A stretch of 49,572 bases of DNA. Origin: Allomuricauda sp. TMED12. GTDB lineage: Bacteria; Bacteroidota; Bacteroidia; Flavobacteriales; Flavobacteriaceae. The stretch lies in NCBI GenBank assembly GCA_002167435.2, contig NHBR02000142.1, positions 3,489-53,060 on the forward strand. Reading direction: 5' to 3'. Numbering within the stretch: the stretch's first letter is position 1; the number at the start of each line of letters is the position of its first letter. This document shows, piece after piece, positions 6,994 to 16,218 of the stretch. The notes below the pieces were generated by a model that saw only the letters and a program-made list of their open reading frames with translations, was not told the DNA's origin and ran no database searches. Position numbers and translations under genes: made by a program.

Positions 6994-7578
6994 TTGACTT
7001 TGAAAACTGAGCACAGAGCATTGTTCGAATATATCCACAAGAGGACCCCAATAAAGGAAAGCGATTTTTCCAACTATTGTGATCATTTTCGAATCAAAAC
7101 CCTCAAGCGGAACGAATTCATCCTAAGGCAAGGAGCGCATTGTGATTTTCTGGCATTTGTGAACAAAGGGTGTCTGCGCCTGTTCCAATACAATGAAGAG
7201 GGCAAGGTGTTGACCCGTTATTTTGCCTTTGAAAACAAATTCGGTACTTCCTTGAGCAGCTTTATCAATCAAACGGTATCCGACGAATACATTCAGGCCA
7301 TTGAGCCTACCGAATTGCTCATGATAACCAGAAAAGACTTTTATGAGCTTGTGGAAAACGTTCCCGAAATCAATGTCATCTATCGTGATATTTTGGAAAT
7401 GGCCTATACCACGACCGTAAAGCGCATCTACAATTTCCAAGGGGTTCCGGCATTGGAGCGGTTAAAATGGGTCATGGAATACCAGCCCATGATACTCACA
7501 CGCCTACCGAGTAAAATGGTGGCATCTTTTCTCGGGGTCACCCCTTACACCCTCAGTCGATTGAAATCGGAACTATAA
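6994..7578 (+). CDS. Crp/Fnr-family transcription regulator
   Basis: A 194-residue protein with an N-terminal cyclic-nucleotide-binding-like beta-roll (FILRQGAHCDFLAFVNKGCLR) and a short C-terminal helix-turn-helix ending MVASFLGVTPYTLSRLKSEL. No ATG lies in the right place; TTG at 6994 or at 7000 is the likely start. It is divergent from the SRAP gene, 155 nt apart, and 79 nt upstream of an outer-membrane-like gene on the same strand that it may control. In this Bacteroidota subfamily the residues that bind cAMP are usually not conserved, so the effector is unknown. Confidence 0.85.
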   Translation: MTLKTEHRALFEYIHKRTPIKESDFSNYCDHFRIKTLKRNEFILRQGAHCDFLAFVNKGCLRLFQYNEEGKVLTRYFAFENKFGTSLSSFINQTVSDEYIQAIEPTELLMITRKDFYELVENVPEINVIYRDILEMAYTTTVKRIYNFQGVPALERLKWVMEYQPMILTRLPSKMVASFLGVTPYTLSRLKSEL

Positions 7579-7657
7579 GCCTTCAATTGTTGCCATAGGG
7601 CAACTTTTACACCAGTGGACATGACTAGGTTTGAACGCACTTAAAAAACAAACGTTC

Positions 7658-8326
7658 ATGAAAACCTATGTTATAAAGCCCTTAGGGTATCTACTGCTAC
7701 TTTTGATGTTCCTATATTTCAATCCCGTGACCGCCCAAAATCAGCGAGACCCCAAAATTCCCGTTGAATTCTTTGCTGGACATGAAAATGCTTATTTTCA
7801 ATTGGTCATGAAAAAATCAATACGTCCAGAGGGCAAGTTCAATTTTTTCGGTCTTGCCGCCTATACGGCGGACTATGAAAACGACCCCATGGAGAACAGG
7901 CTGATCACCATCACCCAATTGAGCTATGATATCGGAAAAGGGTTCGGGTTCATGGCCGGCGGGGACATGAACTCCTTCTCGGGCTTTGCACCGGTTGTGG
8001 GGCCACAGCACACCTTTGCCAACAAGGAGTGGTTGGCCGTGACCGTGACCTCCTTCTTTATGAACGAGCCCAAGGACTTTAAAATCTTTGGACTGTACGA
8101 ATACAAGCCTGCACTGTCACCTCATTGGAAACTCTACAACCGGTTTCAATTCATTTACAACCACAGTCTCAAATACGGCGACCATAACAAGAGCTATATC
8201 TATTTGAGGACAGGGGTCCAAAAGGATGCGACCATATTTGGACTGGCGGCCAACATGAACTGGTCGGGACCCCAGAAAACATTTGCGTACAACATCGGTG
8301 GGTTTATTAGGTATGAATTCGATTAG
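7658..8326 (+). CDS. Secreted or outer-membrane protein of unknown function
   Basis: Starting at the ATG at 7658 the protein is 222 residues. A signal peptide is clear: a basic N-terminus, then LGYLLLLLMFLYF and cleavage after VTAQ. The mature part alternates aromatic and hydrophobic residues (FNFFGLAAYTADYE, FMAGGDMNSFSGFAP) and ends with a beta-strand finishing in Phe-Asp (GGFIRYEFD), the pattern of a small outer-membrane beta-barrel. I recognise no named family. It probably shares control with the Crp/Fnr-type gene upstream. It ends one base before the stop of the convergent hydrolase gene. Confidence 0.6.
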   Translation: MKTYVIKPLGYLLLLLMFLYFNPVTAQNQRDPKIPVEFFAGHENAYFQLVMKKSIRPEGKFNFFGLAAYTADYENDPMENRLITITQLSYDIGKGFGFMAGGDMNSFSGFAPVVGPQHTFANKEWLAVTVTSFFMNEPKDFKIFGLYEYKPALSPHWKLYNRFQFIYNHSLKYGDHNKSYIYLRTGVQKDATIFGLAANMNWSGPQKTFAYNIGGFIRYEFD

Positions 8327-8327
8327 G

Positions 8328-9119
8328 TCAAAGGATTTCATTTATGAACAGGGAAGTTCTTTCAAGTACCCTATCAGGCACATCCTTATGCGGTGTATGG
8401 CCCATCCCCTGTACTAAAAATGAAACGGCTGGACCTTGCACTTGATCCAAAATGCTATCCACCTGTTCTAGGGATCCATACTCATCTTCCATTCCCTGGA
8501 TCACAAAAACCGGGCAAAAAATCCGTGGCAAATACGCTTCTATGTTCCAATCTCTGAAACCATCCCTTGTCCAAGTAGCCGCCCATGCCCAGAACATGGC
8601 CTCTGTTTTATCCCCATGGTATTTGGCCAATCGGTCCTTAAGGTTGGAGGTTTCATATAGTTTGATGGCATGCTGGATACCATGTAGCGTGATGTCCTCG
8701 ACAAAGACATGTGCTCCCTCGGTGATAATGCCCTGAACCCTATCTGGATATTTTGCGGCCATCAACAAGGCTATGGACCCTCCATCACTGTGCCCAAAGA
8801 GCAGGGCCTTTGGAATTTCCCAATAATCCATGAGTTCCTTCAAGGTATCCGCTTCCCTTTCCATATAGCTCTTGGCACGGTATGGAGATGAAAATGGACA
8901 AGACCTTCCATAGCCTTGTCGGTCATAGATCAAGACGTTGCATTGGGTCAATGTTCCCAATTGTTCTGGAAAATCCCTCCACAAGTGGATACAGCCCAAG
9001 GAATCGTGCAAGAATATAAGGGTAGGTGCATCGGGGAAATCCCCTATTTTCCTGAAGGGAATTCCGCTTTTGGTAAATTGGACACCGTTAGGATGATCTT
9101 GATTTTCTTTAGGCATCAA
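8328..9119 (-). CDS. Alpha/beta hydrolase
   Basis: A 263-residue cytoplasmic alpha/beta-hydrolase-fold protein. The nucleophile elbow is GHSDGG with the serine near residue 115; the acid is the Asp of GMEDEYG and the base is the His of GMGHTPHK near the C-terminus. An oxyanion-hole strand LIFLHDSLG precedes them. There is no signal peptide. Similar proteins are esterases or C-C hydrolases of the MhpC type; the substrate cannot be told. It is the last of a run of five minus-strand genes, most of them secreted. Confidence 0.85.
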   Translation of the reverse strand: MMPKENQDHPNGVQFTKSGIPFRKIGDFPDAPTLIFLHDSLGCIHLWRDFPEQLGTLTQCNVLIYDRQGYGRSCPFSSPYRAKSYMEREADTLKELMDYWEIPKALLFGHSDGGSIALLMAAKYPDRVQGIITEGAHVFVEDITLHGIQHAIKLYETSNLKDRLAKYHGDKTEAMFWAWAATWTRDGFRDWNIEAYLPRIFCPVFVIQGMEDEYGSLEQVDSILDQVQGPAVSFLVQGMGHTPHKDVPDRVLERTSLFINEIL

Positions 9120-9209
9120 TAAATCTATTCAGTTTTAAAAATTAGCCTTGAAAAAGCCATGGTTTGTTCGTTACCATGGACTTTCTTTTACAAGACAGCC
9201 TGATGGTCC

Positions 9210-9959
9210 TTATATGTCATCCACTTTAACGCCCTCTTTTTGGGGCTCCCGGTAGTCCCTTTTGACGACTTTGAGGTTTTTGAAATATCCAATGGTTCCT
9301 ATGTCAACATAAAGCCCGACACCTCCTATGGAATGTTCTCCCAACAGTTTGTCCACGACAAAGGTGGAGTATTTGGCATCGTTGATGAACATTTCAGCAA
9401 AATCACCATTGACCTCGATACGCATATTGATCCATTCCTTGAGTGCCACGGGGGCGGACCCTTCATATTTGCCAGGATCGGATTTTCTCAACATATCGAA
9501 TTTGGCATTCGGATAAGAAATATATTGAACCGCATGGTTTCGATATTGTTGGTTGTTGACCCTTCCCACCTTGGGACGCACATAGATACCCTCAAAGGCG
9601 GAATCATCCGGTTGAATTCGAAAATATACCCCGATAAACCCGGCAATACCGGGGTAAGGCGCAGGATCTTGGAGCTGGCTGTACATGTCCACTTCGATGG
9701 TCCCATGTTCAAAATCCTCCAACCCGACCAAATGGGCATAATGTGGTTCATCCACCGTTGCCTCAATATTGTTGACATCAAAGGGAATGGCTTCGAGGTC
9801 CCTTTCGATCTTCAACACTTTTTTGCCCTGAATCTTGATGATAGATCCAGTGACATTGTGCAGTTCAAAGGTTTGTTTTTTCAACTTAAGTTCCTTGTAT
9901 TGTGCCGATATGGCTAGCGTGCCACCTAGGAACAGCAATGTGAGCAAATATGGTCTCAT
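9210..9959 (-). CDS. Secreted concanavalin-A-like (LamG/DUF1080-like) protein
   Basis: From the ATG at 9959 the protein is 249 residues. Residues 1-20 form a signal peptide (MRPYLLTLLFLGGTLAISAQ), so it is exported. The mature part is rich in beta strands with GTIEVDMYSQL, GFIGVYFRIQ and a late IGGVGLYVDIGTIGYFKNL stretch, the pattern of the concanavalin-A-like jelly roll of LamG and DUF1080 domains. No catalytic acid pair can be assigned, so it may be a lectin-like binding protein rather than an enzyme. It is downstream of a secreted alpha/beta hydrolase and may be cotranscribed with it. Confidence 0.65.
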   Translation of the reverse strand: MRPYLLTLLFLGGTLAISAQYKELKLKKQTFELHNVTGSIIKIQGKKVLKIERDLEAIPFDVNNIEATVDEPHYAHLVGLEDFEHGTIEVDMYSQLQDPAPYPGIAGFIGVYFRIQPDDSAFEGIYVRPKVGRVNNQQYRNHAVQYISYPNAKFDMLRKSDPGKYEGSAPVALKEWINMRIEVNGDFAEMFINDAKYSTFVVDKLLGEHSIGGVGLYVDIGTIGYFKNLKVVKRDYREPQKEGVKVDDI

Positions 9960-10027
9960 AGTTATCACTTTAAAATCATTTACTTCTTTCTTTTACTTCC
10001 AATAGACAGTTCAGCCTATCGTTCCAT

Positions 10028-10873
10028 CTACTTTTGGGACTTTAAAAAAGGTTCAACACTGGCCCAAACAGCTTCAAAATTTTCCATAAACACCACATGG
10101 CCTGTATTGGGAACAATGCCCAATTGACTGTCAGGAATCATTTGGTATGCGGCGATGACCGTCGCCAAAGGTGCATTTCTATCCAACTCTCCAGCTAATA
10201 CCAGAACCGGACATTGAATACTGTTGAACAATTCCTTGCTGGCCACCATGGTGTTGTAAAAATGGGTCATCTGTCTCCAGAATTCCTCCAGCTTTTCAGG
10301 TTCCGGCATCAGGGCCAATCGGGCTTCCCAAAAGTCACTGTTCAAATCAAAACGTTGTGCCGTAAAGGCCGGGACCTCACGTAATCCGGGGATTTGTTCC
10401 CCAGCTCCTATGGCCACCAGTTTTTTGACCCTATCGGGGTACATACTGGCCACTTTATAAGCGGTATAGGCCCCATCACTGAATCCCAAAATAGTTATAC
10501 TGTCCTTGGTCACCGCATCGATAACGGCCAACACATCGTTGGCCTTCAGTTCGTAGGTGATCTTTTCCGTTCCGATCTCCGACCTTCCATGGCCCCTTGT
10601 GGCCATGGCAATGACCATATGATCGATTTTGAGCTTTTCGATGAATCCGGACATCTCCCCTATGGAACCCATAATTCCTCCGTGCAGCAATATGATGGGC
10701 TCACCTTTTCCGTAGACTTCGTAGTACATCTTCGCATCCCCTGCATCGATATATTTACCTGCCTTTGGGTTGTTACCATAAGGAATCCCATTGGTGTTCC
10801 CCGATTGTCCTTGAACCGTTATAGAGGCCAGGAACAGCAGCAATGCCACGGTTTTCAAAATCATTTGTTTCAT
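10028..10873 (-). CDS. Secreted alpha/beta hydrolase
   Basis: A 281-residue protein with a signal peptide ending near TVQGQ (about residue 23). The catalytic triad of the alpha/beta hydrolase fold is visible: serine in GFSDGA near residue 130, Asp in GELDRN near 223, and His in NTGHVVFM near 258. The oxyanion region is PIILLHGG and the region MATRGHGRSE follows. It is predicted periplasmic and probably an esterase or lactonase. It lies 135 nt downstream of the DinB-like gene and 68 nt upstream of the ConA-like secreted gene. Confidence 0.87.
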   Translation of the reverse strand: MKQMILKTVALLLFLASITVQGQSGNTNGIPYGNNPKAGKYIDAGDAKMYYEVYGKGEPIILLHGGIMGSIGEMSGFIEKLKIDHMVIAMATRGHGRSEIGTEKITYELKANDVLAVIDAVTKDSITILGFSDGAYTAYKVASMYPDRVKKLVAIGAGEQIPGLREVPAFTAQRFDLNSDFWEARLALMPEPEKLEEFWRQMTHFYNTMVASKELFNSIQCPVLVLAGELDRNAPLATVIAAYQMIPDSQLGIVPNTGHVVFMENFEAVWASVEPFLKSQK

Positions 10874-11008
10874 ATCAATTGTATTTTAATTTTGGGCAAA
10901 ACAAGGGCCCTCCCATGAATAATTCGGGTTGTTGGATATCAGGATGGAAAGCCGAAACCTTTATCCAATCCGCGTATCAAAAGCCCAACACGGCTCTCCT
11001 CTAAGTTC

Positions 11009-11536
11009 CTAAAAAAGTTTTTCGTTCGGTGGTTTCACACCGGCCAAGCGGATATAAATGGTCGTCTGTCCACGATGGTGGGTCTGGTGCTCGAAAAGTT
11101 TGGCCAATGCCTGTCCCTTGGTCATCTCAAAACGACCGAACAATGTCACAGGCTCAGCCAATGCTTCATCGCTCAAGCCCTTGATACCAGCGATGACAAA
11201 ATCATAACCGGCTGTCACCAATTTGGTGACATTTTCCTTGGAAGTATCCGTACTTTTTTCGGATTCCCCCATCCCAACCGGACTTTCCATACCTGTGGCC
11301 GCAGCCGTAAACCCATAGTTGGCGTCGGTCAAGTGCAACATCTGCTGTGCAAAAGAGCGAATTTCAGGGGTGGGTTTCAAATCGAATTTGTCCGCGGGCA
11401 TAGTCTCCAGATATTCCAAGGTATAGGCCTTGGCCCGTTCCCAATCCGCTACCAGATCAGAGACCTTTTGGGCTTTTACTGAGTTCATGGCCATTATGAT
11501 AAGTGTTAGTGGTAAAAGTGTTTTGATGGTTTTCAT
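11009..11536 (-). CDS. Secreted DinB-family protein
   Basis: A 175-residue protein with a signal peptide (MKTIKTLLPLTLIIMAMNSV, cleavage near KAQ). The mature part is a DinB-like four-helix bundle: MLHLTDANYGF carries the first metal-ligand histidine and HQTHHRGQT the second histidine pair. DinB/YfiT folds include metal-dependent thiol transferases such as bacillithiol S-transferases; most are cytoplasmic, so the export signal is a variation that is common in Bacteroidota. It is 36 nt downstream of the NTF2-like gene, so the two are probably cotranscribed. Confidence 0.85.
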   Translation of the reverse strand: MKTIKTLLPLTLIIMAMNSVKAQKVSDLVADWERAKAYTLEYLETMPADKFDLKPTPEIRSFAQQMLHLTDANYGFTAAATGMESPVGMGESEKSTDTSKENVTKLVTAGYDFVIAGIKGLSDEALAEPVTLFGRFEMTKGQALAKLFEHQTHHRGQTTIYIRLAGVKPPNEKLF

Positions 11537-11572
11537 AGATTCATATTTGTTCCGGTATACACCGGAGGTTAC

Positions 11573-12025
11573 TTATTTGGATTGATTGTACATGTATTTG
11601 TCGATTTTCCATGTACCGTTTATCTTGTTTAACACGAACAGTTCCCTGAACGCTTCTGTGACCTGCTCGTCATTGGCCTTGATCACCAAGGTTCCTTTTG
11701 AACTGGACTGCACCATGGCCAGATCTTCGTTGACCATCACGTCGGCTATCGTAACTTTAAGGTCAAATCCAAAATTATCAAAGACATACTGGTAATTACC
11801 TTTCAGACCTTTGGTTCCAATTGCTGTTGGGGCTCCCGTTGGCAAAACGGCTCCTTCATTGGTGAAAACCGACACGATTCGTTGGACATTGCCCTCGTTC
11901 AAGGCCTTGAAATATTCCAGGACCGTATGTTGAACGGCTTCTTCATCCTTGGTTTGTGCATGACCGATAAACCCGGTCAAGACCATAACAACCAATAAGA
12001 TACGATTAAAAGCTGATTTCTTCAT
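11573..12025 (-). CDS. Secreted NTF2/SnoaL-like (DUF4440-type) protein
   Basis: From the ATG at 12025 the protein is 150 residues (MKKSAFNRILLVVMVLTGF, cleavage near GHAQ). The mature domain has the cone-shaped NTF2 pattern: EEAVQHTVLEYFKALNEGN at the start, VSVFTNEGAVLPTG in the second part, and the closing strand NGTWKIDKYMYN. Such domains bind or isomerise small hydrophobic molecules; no specific function is assigned. An ATG six codons upstream is possible but spoils the signal peptide start. It heads a probable operon with the DinB gene. Confidence 0.8.
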   Translation of the reverse strand: MKKSAFNRILLVVMVLTGFIGHAQTKDEEAVQHTVLEYFKALNEGNVQRIVSVFTNEGAVLPTGAPTAIGTKGLKGNYQYVFDNFGFDLKVTIADVMVNEDLAMVQSSSKGTLVIKANDEQVTEAFRELFVLNKINGTWKIDKYMYNQSK

Positions 12026-12122
12026 CTTGCATTTGTTTATCATTTACAATGCAAAATTGGGGCTCCCGGATGGGATTGACCCATAAACTAGTTTAAGAAA
12101 TTAAGGCATTGGGAAGAAACTG

Positions 12123-12704
12123 CTATTTGGCCACCAACTCTTTTCTGATCATGCTCAAAAATTCGGGGGTAATGCCCAGATAGGACGCAATCTGCGTATT
12201 GGGAAGCCTGGACCCCAGACTTGGATATTTGGATAAAAAATACAGGTAACGCTCCTGTGCCGTGGAACTGATGCTCTGGAACACCCTATTCTGCAGTTCC
12301 ACGTACTTTTCCTCCGTAATGACCTTAAAGATGCGGTCGAGCTTTGGAATATTAATATACAAATGGTAGAGGTCCTGTTGCTCGATCTGTATGACCTCGG
12401 TGGGTTCAATGGCCTGGATGTTGGATTCACCGGGTTGTGTGGCATGAAAACTGCTGATATCCGACAACCACTCGTTTTCCGAAGCGAACAGGATGTTATG
12501 CTCCTTGCCATTACCATCAATTCCATACATCCGCAGTACACCTTTGACCACAAAGGTATAGTGGCGACAGATTTCGCCTGTCCGCAACAAATGCTCCCTT
12601 CGTTTTACCTTGCGATAGGATATGCGCTCCCTGATCAACTTCTTTTCCCTTTCTTCAAAAGGCAGGTACGTTTCAAAATGTGATATAAGTGATTCAGCGA
12701 ACAA
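12123..12704 (-). CDS. Crp/Fnr-family transcription regulator
   Basis: A 193-residue protein: cyclic-nucleotide-binding-like roll (RREHLLRTGEICRHYTFVVK), central helix, and a C-terminal winged helix-turn-helix LPNTQIASYLGITPEFLSMI. It lacks the PRARVE-type phosphate-binding signature of Crp. It is the first gene upstream of the run of minus-strand secreted enzymes (12.0 to 8.3 kb), with a 97-nt gap, so it may regulate them. A second, clearly related regulator occurs at 6994-7578; the two flank this cargo block on either side. Confidence 0.88.
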   Translation of the reverse strand: MFAESLISHFETYLPFEEREKKLIRERISYRKVKRREHLLRTGEICRHYTFVVKGVLRMYGIDGNGKEHNILFASENEWLSDISSFHATQPGESNIQAIEPTEVIQIEQQDLYHLYINIPKLDRIFKVITEEKYVELQNRVFQSISSTAQERYLYFLSKYPSLGSRLPNTQIASYLGITPEFLSMIRKELVAK

Positions 12705-12908
12705 ATTCTCTAATTGATTAAATCATACAAACCATAATGTAAAGTTAGGAACTTAATCTGTCAAACAACATAGGGGATTGATCACAAACCAAAGATCGAT
12801 CAGGAAATCAAATCAATCGATGAAATCGAAAGCTTAACAACACCTATGCATTCCATTGTTTGAAAATATGGGATAGTGTATTGGAACTACCTTGTGTAAT
12901 TGAACGTC

Positions 12909-13382
12909 CTACTTTTTTAGCTTTTCCGCTACCTTATCATAATATTCCTGAGTTAGGACCTCGGTCCAAGTAGTGGGGTGTTCACCTCCGTACAACGCCA
13001 AATAGGTTACATCACTTTCTTTCGTCGAAGAGTGCCAATGCTCAATATCCTTTTCACATTTGATCACATCACCGGCTTTAAGGATGACGGGGTCTTTTCC
13101 CCTTTCTTGATAATAGCCTTCACCTGCAACATAGATCAACACCTGTGCCGAAGAATGTTTGTGCCAATCCAAGGTTGAGTTTGCCTTAAATGTAGCCTTG
13201 GTGATATTGTAGTCCGATGGATCATCGGCCCTTAGGATTGAATTTAGCCATGCTTCCCCAATATAATGTGTATTGGGAGCCTTTGTACCCTCTTCCAAAT
13301 ATGAGGTAACTGTATAATCGGATACCTGCGAAAAGATACAAATTGGTGTAAGTGCAAAAAGTGTCAGTATTGTATTCTTCAT
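12909..13382 (-). CDS. Secreted cupin-domain protein
   Basis: A 157-residue protein with a signal peptide (MKNTILTLFALTPICIFSQ). The cupin core is clear: STLDWHKHSSAQVLIYVAGEGYYQ holds the two metal histidines of motif 1 and a GEGYY turn, and motif 2 is VIKCEKDIEHWHS. The fold is that of single-domain cupins of the carboxymuconolactone-associated or quercetinase-like type, usually metal-dependent. It is divergent from an AraC-family regulator across a 355-nt intergenic region and is a natural candidate target. Confidence 0.88.
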   Translation of the reverse strand: MKNTILTLFALTPICIFSQVSDYTVTSYLEEGTKAPNTHYIGEAWLNSILRADDPSDYNITKATFKANSTLDWHKHSSAQVLIYVAGEGYYQERGKDPVILKAGDVIKCEKDIEHWHSSTKESDVTYLALYGGEHPTTWTEVLTQEYYDKVAEKLKK

Positions 13383-13737
13383 GATTTACAATTTTATATA
13401 AAATTAGTACATCTCAAGTTATAAGCAGTAAAAGTAAGTTTTTGGAAATGGATGTTATTAAAAGTTATGATTTCCATGGGATAATAAATTATAAGGCGGC
13501 ACTTCCATTTCATAGCCTACCCATTGGAACTAAGATTAACCACTATATGAACTGTAGCGGAATAATTGGTTTACGATAATTTTGTGTCGTCAATCTATTT
13601 TAAGTAGGTCAATTTTTTGATGTTGTTACCATCGGGGGGCCTTGGAAGAATAAACACCATAAAAAATTGTAGCCCATGGCGAAAAGGGATATATTTTAAA
13701 TCTAATTACCTTGTCATCAGAATTAGGATATTGATCG
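13383..13737. other. Divergent intergenic region, cupin / AraC regulator
   Basis: This 355-nt AT-rich region contains no gene I can support. TAATTTTG at 13577-13584 fits the TAnnTTTG -7 element of Bacteroidota promoters for the AraC-type gene, but no -33 TTTG lies at the right distance. GTCAAT occurs at 13589 and again at 13618, a possible weak direct repeat. Confidence 0.3.
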
Positions 13738-14613
13738 ATGAAACACGACCCCTACATAAAAAAGTTTGCATTTAAGGACGGGCTTCCACAAGAATTTGAA
13801 CTGGTCGAGTTGGGGAAATTATTTAAGGAGCATTCCGATAGTCTGACCATCCCACATCGCACAGGGTTTTACCATGTCCTATGGTTCCAAAAAGGAACAC
13901 CGACCCACATGATGGATTTTGAAACAATTACTATTGAGCCCAACACCCTCCTTTTTCTGAACAAGGACACTGTCCAACAATTTGATAAGAATGAAAAAAT
14001 TGCCGGTAAGGCCCTATTGTTCACAGAAAGTTTTTTTTGTAGATCGGTTCCGGACACTAAATTTTTGCGTAGCACCATCCTGTTCAACGACCTTTTCTCC
14101 ATTTCCAAAATCAAATTACCGTCCGATGATTCCGTAGTACCCTCTATTATCGATCACATTCGAAAGGAATTGGAAAAAGCTAAAGATGACTTTCAATCCA
14201 CCATCTTGCACAACCTATTGCATAACCTGTTGCTACATTGCGAAAGGGAGAGACGAAAGCAAGATTTCACTGAGATCAAACAGAGTGTGGATCTCGACAT
14301 TGTGATGCTGTTCAGGGAGGAATTGGACATCCATTACAAACACCATAAAAAAGTCGCATATTATGCTAATATCATTGGGGTTACGGCTAAAAGGCTCAAC
14401 AGGGCTACATCACGTGTTTTGGACAAATCCCCCAAATCCATTATTGATGACAGGGTCCTACTGGAATCCAAACGACTCTTGGCACATACCACCTCCAGTG
14501 TCAAGGAAATAGGTTTTGAACTGGGTTTTGATGAGCCTACCAACTTTATAAAGTATTTCCGTAAACATCTGGATCTCACCCCAAATAATTTCAGGGAACG
14601 AAATTCCCTATGA
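13738..14613 (+). CDS. AraC-family transcription regulator
   Basis: A 291-residue protein. The N-terminal part is a cupin-like sensor (FYHVLWFQKGTPTHMMDFE, then EPNTLLFLNKDTVQQF). The C-terminal hundred residues are an AraC/XylS double helix-turn-helix: KVAYYANIIGVTAKRLNRA for the first motif and KEIGFELGFDEPTNFIKYFR for the second, ending LTPNNFRE. It is divergent from the secreted cupin gene and sits 100 nt upstream of a SnoaL-like gene on the same strand. It probably controls one or both. Small-molecule ligands are usual for this family but unknown here. Confidence 0.92.
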   Translation: MKHDPYIKKFAFKDGLPQEFELVELGKLFKEHSDSLTIPHRTGFYHVLWFQKGTPTHMMDFETITIEPNTLLFLNKDTVQQFDKNEKIAGKALLFTESFFCRSVPDTKFLRSTILFNDLFSISKIKLPSDDSVVPSIIDHIRKELEKAKDDFQSTILHNLLHNLLLHCERERRKQDFTEIKQSVDLDIVMLFREELDIHYKHHKKVAYYANIIGVTAKRLNRATSRVLDKSPKSIIDDRVLLESKRLLAHTTSSVKEIGFELGFDEPTNFIKYFRKHLDLTPNNFRERNSL

Positions 14614-14713
14614 CCCACCAGATGTCCCAAAAGTATCATCCTTAGGAGTTTTTGAATCAGGGTTTAAGATTGTTTTTCTCAGACATTTGTGTCAACAATT
14701 AAAATCTAAAGCA

Positions 14714-15582
14714 TTGAACAAAACAGTATTGATCTCATCATTTTTCATGGGCATATGCTTTATCGCCTGCATGGAAAAGAACAAATCTCAAGTTCAAAAA
14801 TCAAAAACAGAGACTATGGAAAAATCGAACAAAGAAAAAGTAGTTGCACTATTAAAGAGCATTGAGACTGGAGAGTCCGAACCGGTCGGATATATCGACC
14901 CGTCCAATTATACACAGCATAATCTCGGAGTGGAAGACGGCCTTGCAGGTTTTGGGGCTCTACTACAACAATTGCCTCCGAATTCGGCAAAAGTAAATAC
15001 GATAAGAGCATTTCAAGATGGTAATTATGTGTTCACACATACGGACTACAATTTTTTCGGCCCCAAGATAGGTTTTGATATTTTCCGGTTTGAGGATGAT
15101 AAAATTGTGGAACACTGGGACAATTTGCAGGAAACACCTGCAGAACCCAATCCAAGTGGCCACACCATGGTCGACGGACATACTGAAATCACCGATAGGG
15201 GAAAGACCGAGGAGAACAAGACCCTGGTCAAAAATTTTGTCAATGATATTTTGGTGAATGCCAAATGGACAAATTGGCCTCTTATTTTAACGGCGATGAT
15301 TATATACAGCACAACCCGAACATCCCCGATCAATTATCAGGACTTGGAACAACTTTGGAAGCACTGGCGAAACAAGGTATATTCTTAAAATATAATACCA
15401 TCCATAAAGTACTGGGCGAGGGCAACTTTGTACTTGTAGTGAGCGAGGGCCATTTTGGTAAGGACCACAATGCCTTCTATGATCTGTTCAGGGTTGAGAA
15501 TGGAAAAATCGCAGAGCATTGGGATGTCATACAGGCCATACTCCCACAGAATGAATGGGCAAATCAAAACGGAAAATTCTAA
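14714..15582 (+). pseudogene. Tandem SnoaL-like lipoprotein, broken by a -1 frameshift
   Basis: Two overlapping frames make up one gene. The first frame gives a lipoprotein-like N-terminus (TTG start, hydrophobic FFMGICFIAC lipobox) and one SnoaL-like domain with YIDPSNYTQHN and FEDDKIVEHWDNLQE. The second frame continues with a matching domain (YFNGDDYIQHN and VENGKIAEHWDVIQA). The join is near 15265: the frames meet at AAATGGACAAATTGG, and one extra G would read K-W-D-K-L and give a single 289-residue protein. Without it the first frame stops at 15388. The second domain alone lacks a credible start. It is either a real pseudogene or a sequencing error; both frames look conserved, so the damage is recent. 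SnoaL-like proteins bind or convert small polyketide-like molecules. Confidence 0.8.
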
Positions 15583-15599
15583 ACTTAAAATAAAGAGAA

Positions 15600-16091
15600 A
15601 TGAAATTTAAAATGATAAAGATATCTTTGATAACAGTACTTTTTTGTACCTGTTGGCCAATAATTGCACAGCAATCAAGCGATACCACTGAAATCCATCA
15701 ATTGTTGGAAGACTATAAAGAATCCATTAACAGGGCCGACACTACATTGGCCAAAACATTTTGGTTCACCGACCCAAAGGTTAGCTTTATCCACCCCAAA
15801 GGGCATGAAAAGGGATGGGAAGAGGTGAAAAAAGGAATTTATGGTATGTTCGGGAACCGGTTTTCCAAACGTGACCTAAAAAGCCATACTGAATCCATTA
15901 GCAATTATGGGGATATGGCCATATTGGAATTTTATTGGGTTTTTGATGCGACTTTCTCAGGGCCAGATCCAGACCAAATGCAATCCAAAGGCCGTGAAAC
16001 TCAAGTACTGAAAAAAATAGATGGTACATGGCGAATTTTACATGTCCATTATTCAGGGATGCCCAAAACAGGTGAAAGGGAAGGTTTTTAG
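15600..16091 (+). CDS. Secreted NTF2/SnoaL-like protein
   Basis: A 163-residue protein with signal peptide (MIKISLITVLFCTCWPIIAQ after a short start). The domain begins DTTEIHQLLEDYKESINRAD and ends with the closing NTF2 strand DGTWRILHVHYSGMP, as in DUF4440-type proteins. It lies 17 nt after the broken SnoaL gene and is likely cotranscribed, making three or four SnoaL/NTF2 domains in this cargo block. Function is not assigned. Confidence 0.8.
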   Translation: MKFKMIKISLITVLFCTCWPIIAQQSSDTTEIHQLLEDYKESINRADTTLAKTFWFTDPKVSFIHPKGHEKGWEEVKKGIYGMFGNRFSKRDLKSHTESISNYGDMAILEFYWVFDATFSGPDPDQMQSKGRETQVLKKIDGTWRILHVHYSGMPKTGEREGF

Positions 16092-16218
16092 GAGACAATA
16101 AACCTTAAAGTATCACTATAATGGAATCCTTGAACGCTATGCGTGTTCCACGTCTTTAGTTCAAAAAACTACGGTATCGAACTTTCCAATGGATTGGGAC
16201 GAAAACCGACAAAAAAAT

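Noticed and set aside
6839..7051. N-terminal extension of the SRAP gene to 7051
   Set aside because: SRAP chemistry needs Cys at position 2 after Met, which only the 6838 start gives; the extension also runs under the TTG start of the regulator.
12155..12553. 132-residue frame in the second Crp/Fnr gene
   Set aside because: Same strand, other frame, Ser/Arg/Pro-rich; a frame shadow.
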